Shown: positions 61,370 through 64,000 of the stretch, one piece after another | Position numbering within the stretch: the stretch's first letter is position 1 | How the letters are laid out: the number at the start of each line of letters is the position of its first letter | Origin: Streptomyces spiramyceticus | Lineage (GTDB): Bacteria > Actinomycetota > Actinomycetes > Streptomycetales > Streptomycetaceae | Direction of reading: 5' to 3' | Assembly: GCF_028807635.1 (NCBI RefSeq) | Contig: NZ_JARBAX010000002.1 | Location: 1,178,001-1,242,000 of the forward strand | Length of the DNA: 64,000 nucleotides | Notes under the pieces: generated by a model | Seen by the model: only the letters and a program-made list of their open reading frames with translations | Database searches by the model: none | What the model was told of the DNA's origin: nothing | Program-made: the position numbers and the translations under genes

Positions 61370-62059
61370 GTGACCGGCTGCCGGCCGGCGCCCACGGTGC
61401 TGCCCCCGTCGCTGCGCGTGTGGCTCGGGCTGATCGCGGCCCTCGCCGCGCTGGTGGTCGTCGTGCTCGGGGTCCTGTATGCCGGCCACAGCCAGCCCGG
61501 CAGGGTGGACAGGTGGATCATCCAGCCGACGGCGGACAGTGTGCGGCCGCCGTGGCGGTACGTCGCTCTCGCCACGGACTTCTTGGGGGAGCCCGCCGGA
61601 GCGGCGATGCTGGTCGTGGCCGCCGTGACGGGCTGCCTGCTGCTTCGGCGTCCTCGCGCGGCGGTGCTCGTCGTTCTCGGTGTCGGCATGACCGTGGCCA
61701 CGGCGACGCTGCTCAAGCACCTGGTGGGACGCACCATCCACGGCGACGGCAACCTGTCCTACCCGAGCGGGCACACCGCCTTCCTCACCGCGCTCGCCCT
61801 CATCGTGGCGCTGCTCGCGACCGGCCGGCTTGGCCTCGGCAGGACGGCCGGCACGTCACTCGTGCTCGCCGCGGCGCTCGTTGCCGGCGCCGCCATGGGC
61901 TGGGCGCAGGTCGCTCTGGGCGCGCATTACCCGACCGACGTCCTCGGCGGCTGGTGCACCGCGCTGGCGGTGGTACCGGCGACCGCGTGGCTGGTCGACC
62001 GGACGGCCGACCGGCTGGACGACCGGACGGCCGACGCCGGTCGGCGGGAGCCCCTCTGA
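61370..62059 (+). CDS. PAP2-superfamily membrane phosphatase
   Basis: 229 residues with about five transmembrane helices. Phosphatase motif 2 is intact (YPSGHTAF) and the motif 3 histidine and aspartate are in LGAHYPTDV. The Arg that normally begins motif 3 (SRxxLGxHYPxD) is replaced: the sequence reads AQVALGAHYPTD. Motif 1 is KHLVGRT rather than KxxxxxxRP, so activity is uncertain. Start GTG 61370 overlaps a TGA (GTGTGA). Likely role is lipid phosphate or undecaprenyl pyrophosphate turnover. Confidence 0.85.
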   Translation: MTGCRPAPTVLPPSLRVWLGLIAALAALVVVVLGVLYAGHSQPGRVDRWIIQPTADSVRPPWRYVALATDFLGEPAGAAMLVVAAVTGCLLLRRPRAAVLVVLGVGMTVATATLLKHLVGRTIHGDGNLSYPSGHTAFLTALALIVALLATGRLGLGRTAGTSLVLAAALVAGAAMGWAQVALGAHYPTDVLGGWCTALAVVPATAWLVDRTADRLDDRTADAGRREPL

Positions 62060-62071
62060 CGACGCGTCACG

Positions 62072-63436
62072 TCACGCCAGGCGGCGGAATACGGGCTTCA
62101 CCGGCCGCCCGGCCAGCCAGGGGGTGGGGTCGGCGGCGTCCAGTGCCTTCCGGTACACCGCACATGCCTGGGCCACCACGTCGACGGTGCGGTCGATGTC
62201 GGCGTCGCCGAGCGCGCTGCTCACCACGAACGACGGGGCCAGCACTCCGCCCGCGAGGAGCCGGCGCAGGAACAGGGTGCGGTACTGCTGCGACGGCTGC
62301 CGGTTCTCGTCGAGGGTGGCGAAGACCAGGTTGCTGGCCCGGCCCCGGACGACGACGTGGTCGCCGACGCCCATGCCGGCCGCGGCCGCGCGGACACCGG
62401 CGGCCAACCGCTCGCCGAGGGCGTGCAGTTGCGCGGTAGTGCCCTCCTCGACATAGGTGGTCTGCACGGCCATCGCGGCTGCCAGCGAGTGGGTTTCCGC
62501 GCCGTGCGTGGTGGACAGCAGGAACACCCGGTCGCCGGAGTGACGCAGCCCGCCCCGCTCCATCAGGTCGCGGCGCCCGGCCAGCGCGGAGACGGCGAAC
62601 CCGTTGCCCAGCGCCTTGCCGAACGTGGAGAGATCGGGGACGACGCCGTACAGGCCCTGGGCGCCCGCCTCCGACCAGCGGAAGCCGGTGATCATCTCGT
62701 CGAAGATCAGTACGCAGCCGTGCCGGTCGGCCAGTTCGCGGAGGCCGGCGAGGTACCCGGGAGTGGGGTCTCCCCTGCTCGAACGAAGTTGAGAGCTAGG
62801 GGAAGGCTCGGCGTGCCCGGCGGGTTCGAGGATCAGGCAGGCTATCTCGTCCTGGTACCGGGTGAGCAACTCCTCCGTGGCGGCCAAGTCTCCGTAGGGG
62901 AACGCCACGGTGAGCTCGGTGGTGGCCGCCGGAATGCCGGCGGACATCGGTGTGGTGCCGATGAACCAGTCGTCGACGGAGAAGAACGGATGGTCGCCGC
63001 AGATGGCCACCCGCGGGCGCCCCGTGACGGCGCGGGCGAGGCGCACCGCGGCGGTGGTGACGTCGGAGCCGTTCTTCGCGAACTTCACCATCTCGGCGGT
63101 CGGCACGGTGGCCAGAAAGCGTTCCGCTGCCTCGACCTCCATGATGGACGGCCGGACGAAGTTGCTGCCGCGGTCGAGTTCCCGCCGCGCCGCCTCGACC
63201 ACGCGCGGGTGGGCGTGGCCGAGACTGACCGACCGCAGGCCGGAGCCGTATTCGATGTAGCGGTTGCCGTCGATGTCCCACACGTGGGCACCGCGGCCGT
63301 GGCTGATGACCGGGGCCAGGTTCTCGGGGTACTGGTCGTCGCCCTTGGCGTACGTGTGCGCGCCGCCGGGGATCATGGCGTGCAGCCGCTCGTTCGCACT
63401 CTGCGACCGGGGCAGGAGGAACTCTTCGGTGTCCAC
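62072..63436 (-). CDS. Class III aminotransferase / glutamate-1-semialdehyde aminomutase-like
   Basis: 454 residues, PLP-dependent. N-terminus SANERLHAMIPGGAHTYAKG, VWDIDGNRYIEYG, KNGSDVTTAAVRLAR, FDEMITGFRW and the PLP lysine in STFGKALGNGFA are HemL-like. It is not the chromosomal heme enzyme by context: it sits 7 bases downstream of an RmlC-type epimerase gene and probably aminates a keto-sugar or related intermediate. A stretch reading PSPSSQLRSSRGDP (near 62768-62815) is extra sequence from a palindromic repeat inserted in frame. Start GTG 63436 is chosen from the family N-terminus. Confidence 0.86.
   Translation of the reverse strand: MDTEEFLLPRSQSANERLHAMIPGGAHTYAKGDDQYPENLAPVISHGRGAHVWDIDGNRYIEYGSGLRSVSLGHAHPRVVEAARRELDRGSNFVRPSIMEVEAAERFLATVPTAEMVKFAKNGSDVTTAAVRLARAVTGRPRVAICGDHPFFSVDDWFIGTTPMSAGIPAATTELTVAFPYGDLAATEELLTRYQDEIACLILEPAGHAEPSPSSQLRSSRGDPTPGYLAGLRELADRHGCVLIFDEMITGFRWSEAGAQGLYGVVPDLSTFGKALGNGFAVSALAGRRDLMERGGLRHSGDRVFLLSTTHGAETHSLAAAMAVQTTYVEEGTTAQLHALGERLAAGVRAAAAGMGVGDHVVVRGRASNLVFATLDENRQPSQQYRTLFLRRLLAGGVLAPSFVVSSALGDADIDRTVDVVAQACAVYRKALDAADPTPWLAGRPVKPVFRRLA
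62768..62806. repeat. Streptomyces-type extragenic palindrome inside a coding region
   Basis: The DNA contains CTCCCCTGCTCGAACGAAGT followed by TGAGAGCTAGGGG. The CCCCT...AGGGG ends and the GCTCGAACGAAGTTGAGAGC imperfect inverted repeat match a repeat family I know mainly from intergenic Streptomyces DNA. Here it is translated in frame within the aminotransferase. Confidence 0.6.
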
Positions 63437-63443
63437 GCTGACT

Positions 63444-63995
63444 TCAGCTCTCTTTCTGCTTCAGGGCCTCGGCGAGGCTCGGTGCCTCCCGGTCCCGCTT
63501 GGACATCGATGTGGCCGGCAGCGGCCAGGGGATGGCGAGTTCCGGGTCGTCGAAGGCGATCGTCACGTCCTCGGCCGGATCGTGCGGGCGGTCGATCTGA
63601 TACGAGATGTCTGCGGTCTCGGTCAGCGCTTGGAAGCCGTGCGCGCACCCCGCCGGGACGTACAGGGTCACCTGCGTCTCGCCGGACAGGTCGAAGGAGG
63701 CCACGTTGCGGTAGGTCGGCGAGTCCGTCCGCAGGTCCACGACGACGTCGAAGACCCTCCCGTACGAGCACCGCACGAGCTTGGCCTCGCCGGCGCCGGA
63801 GCGCAGGTGCAGGCCGCGCAGCACGCCTCGCACCGAGCGGGACAGGCTGTGCTGGACGAAGGCGTTCGGGTCGAGGCCCACCGAGCGGACCACGTCGGCG
63901 TCGAAGGTGCGGCAGAAGAAGCCGCGTTCGTCGGCGTACGGCGTCGGCTCGAACAGGTACGCGCCGGCGATCGCCGGGACTTCGGTCGCTTTCAT
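63444..63995 (-). CDS. dTDP-4-dehydrorhamnose 3,5-epimerase-like protein (RmlC family)
   Basis: 183 residues, cupin fold. GVLRGLHLRSG holds the catalytic His, LVRCSYGRVFDVVVDLR and LYVPAGCAHGFQAL hold the other active-site blocks, so it should be an active 3,5- or 5-epimerase on a 4-keto-6-deoxy sugar. Start ATG 63995. Its operon partner is the class III aminotransferase. The two point to a sugar or glycan locus continuing beyond the right edge rather than to the macrolide cluster, which lies 13 kb away across pseudogenes. Confidence 0.92.
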   Translation of the reverse strand: MKATEVPAIAGAYLFEPTPYADERGFFCRTFDADVVRSVGLDPNAFVQHSLSRSVRGVLRGLHLRSGAGEAKLVRCSYGRVFDVVVDLRTDSPTYRNVASFDLSGETQVTLYVPAGCAHGFQALTETADISYQIDRPHDPAEDVTIAFDDPELAIPWPLPATSMSKRDREAPSLAEALKQKES

Positions 63996-64000
63996 GGGGC

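Noticed and set aside
62072..63995. Aminotransferase and epimerase as macrolide sugar genes
   Set aside because: All mycaminose functions are already present at the left and right arms. These two genes lie 13 kb away and start a different operon that continues off the window.

Overview
The window is high-GC actinomycete DNA, most likely Streptomyces. Supporting signs are the GC-rich third positions, AGGAG-type ribosome sites, many ATGA/GTGA gene overlaps, TTA codons in regulated genes, a Streptomyces-type palindromic repeat near the right end, and a DUF6243 small protein. I see no rRNA, tRNA or CRISPR. The main content (about 1-51 kb) is one macrolide biosynthesis and resistance locus. From about 51 kb rightwards lies ordinary, partly decayed chromosome.

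Left arm (1-6.1 kb, minus strand). This operon matches the tylIBA region of the tylosin cluster in gene order: a TylI-type P450, a 3,4-ketoisomerase, a TylB-type aminotransferase, glucose-1-phosphate thymidylyltransferase, dTDP-glucose 4,6-dehydratase, then a type II thioesterase. The thioesterase is fused in frame to an NDP-hexose 2,3-dehydratase that runs off the window. These genes supply TDP-mycaminose and begin a 2-deoxysugar such as mycarose. A 770-bp divergent control region (6099-6868) holds six tandem 12-mers and four copies of a TGACACAAT-type motif.

Core (6.9-42.6 kb, plus strand). Four modular type I PKS genes form a complete line with loading module and thioesterase. The order is KSQ-AT-ACP; M1 KS-AT-KR-ACP; M2 KS-AT-DH-KR-ACP | M3 KS-AT-(dead KR)-ACP; M4 KS-AT-DH-ER-KR-ACP | M5 KS-AT-KR-ACP | M6 KS-AT-KR-ACP-TE. 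AT motifs predict malonyl (loading, M1, M2, M6), methylmalonyl (M3), ethylmalonyl (M4) and a bulky extender with an FAGH motif (M5). The order of chemistry is that of the platenolide/niddamycin line with one DH-KR module missing. The predicted product is a 14-membered relative of leucomycin-type lactones, which as far as I know has not been described. Several AT, KS and KR segments are nearly identical at the nucleotide level and use a GTG/TTG-rich codon style unlike the surrounding DNA, which suggests recent gene conversion.

Right arm (42.6-51 kb). Genes follow for the TylM1-type N,N-dimethyltransferase, the TylM3-type P450-like helper, the TylM2-type glycosyltransferase and crotonyl-CoA carboxylase/reductase. 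Strong hairpins follow. Then, on the minus strand, come an MdmC-type O-methyltransferase and an MdmB-type 3-O-acyltransferase, and on the plus strand an Erm-type 23S rRNA methyltransferase behind a leader with a hairpin and a four-codon mini-ORF. Together they suggest a 14-membered lactone bearing 5-O-mycaminose, an oxidised ethyl branch, a possible methoxy group and a 3-O-acyl group.

Flank (51-64 kb). Present are a DUF6243/TetR divergent pair with a palindromic operator, an Sfp-type phosphopantetheinyl transferase with a metallophosphoesterase, an FAD oxidoreductase, a DHFR-like reductase, an ABC exporter, a PAP2 protein, and a class III aminotransferase with an RmlC-type epimerase. Between them lie several broken genes: malate synthase, MMPL, VOC, DUF1566 and a transposase.
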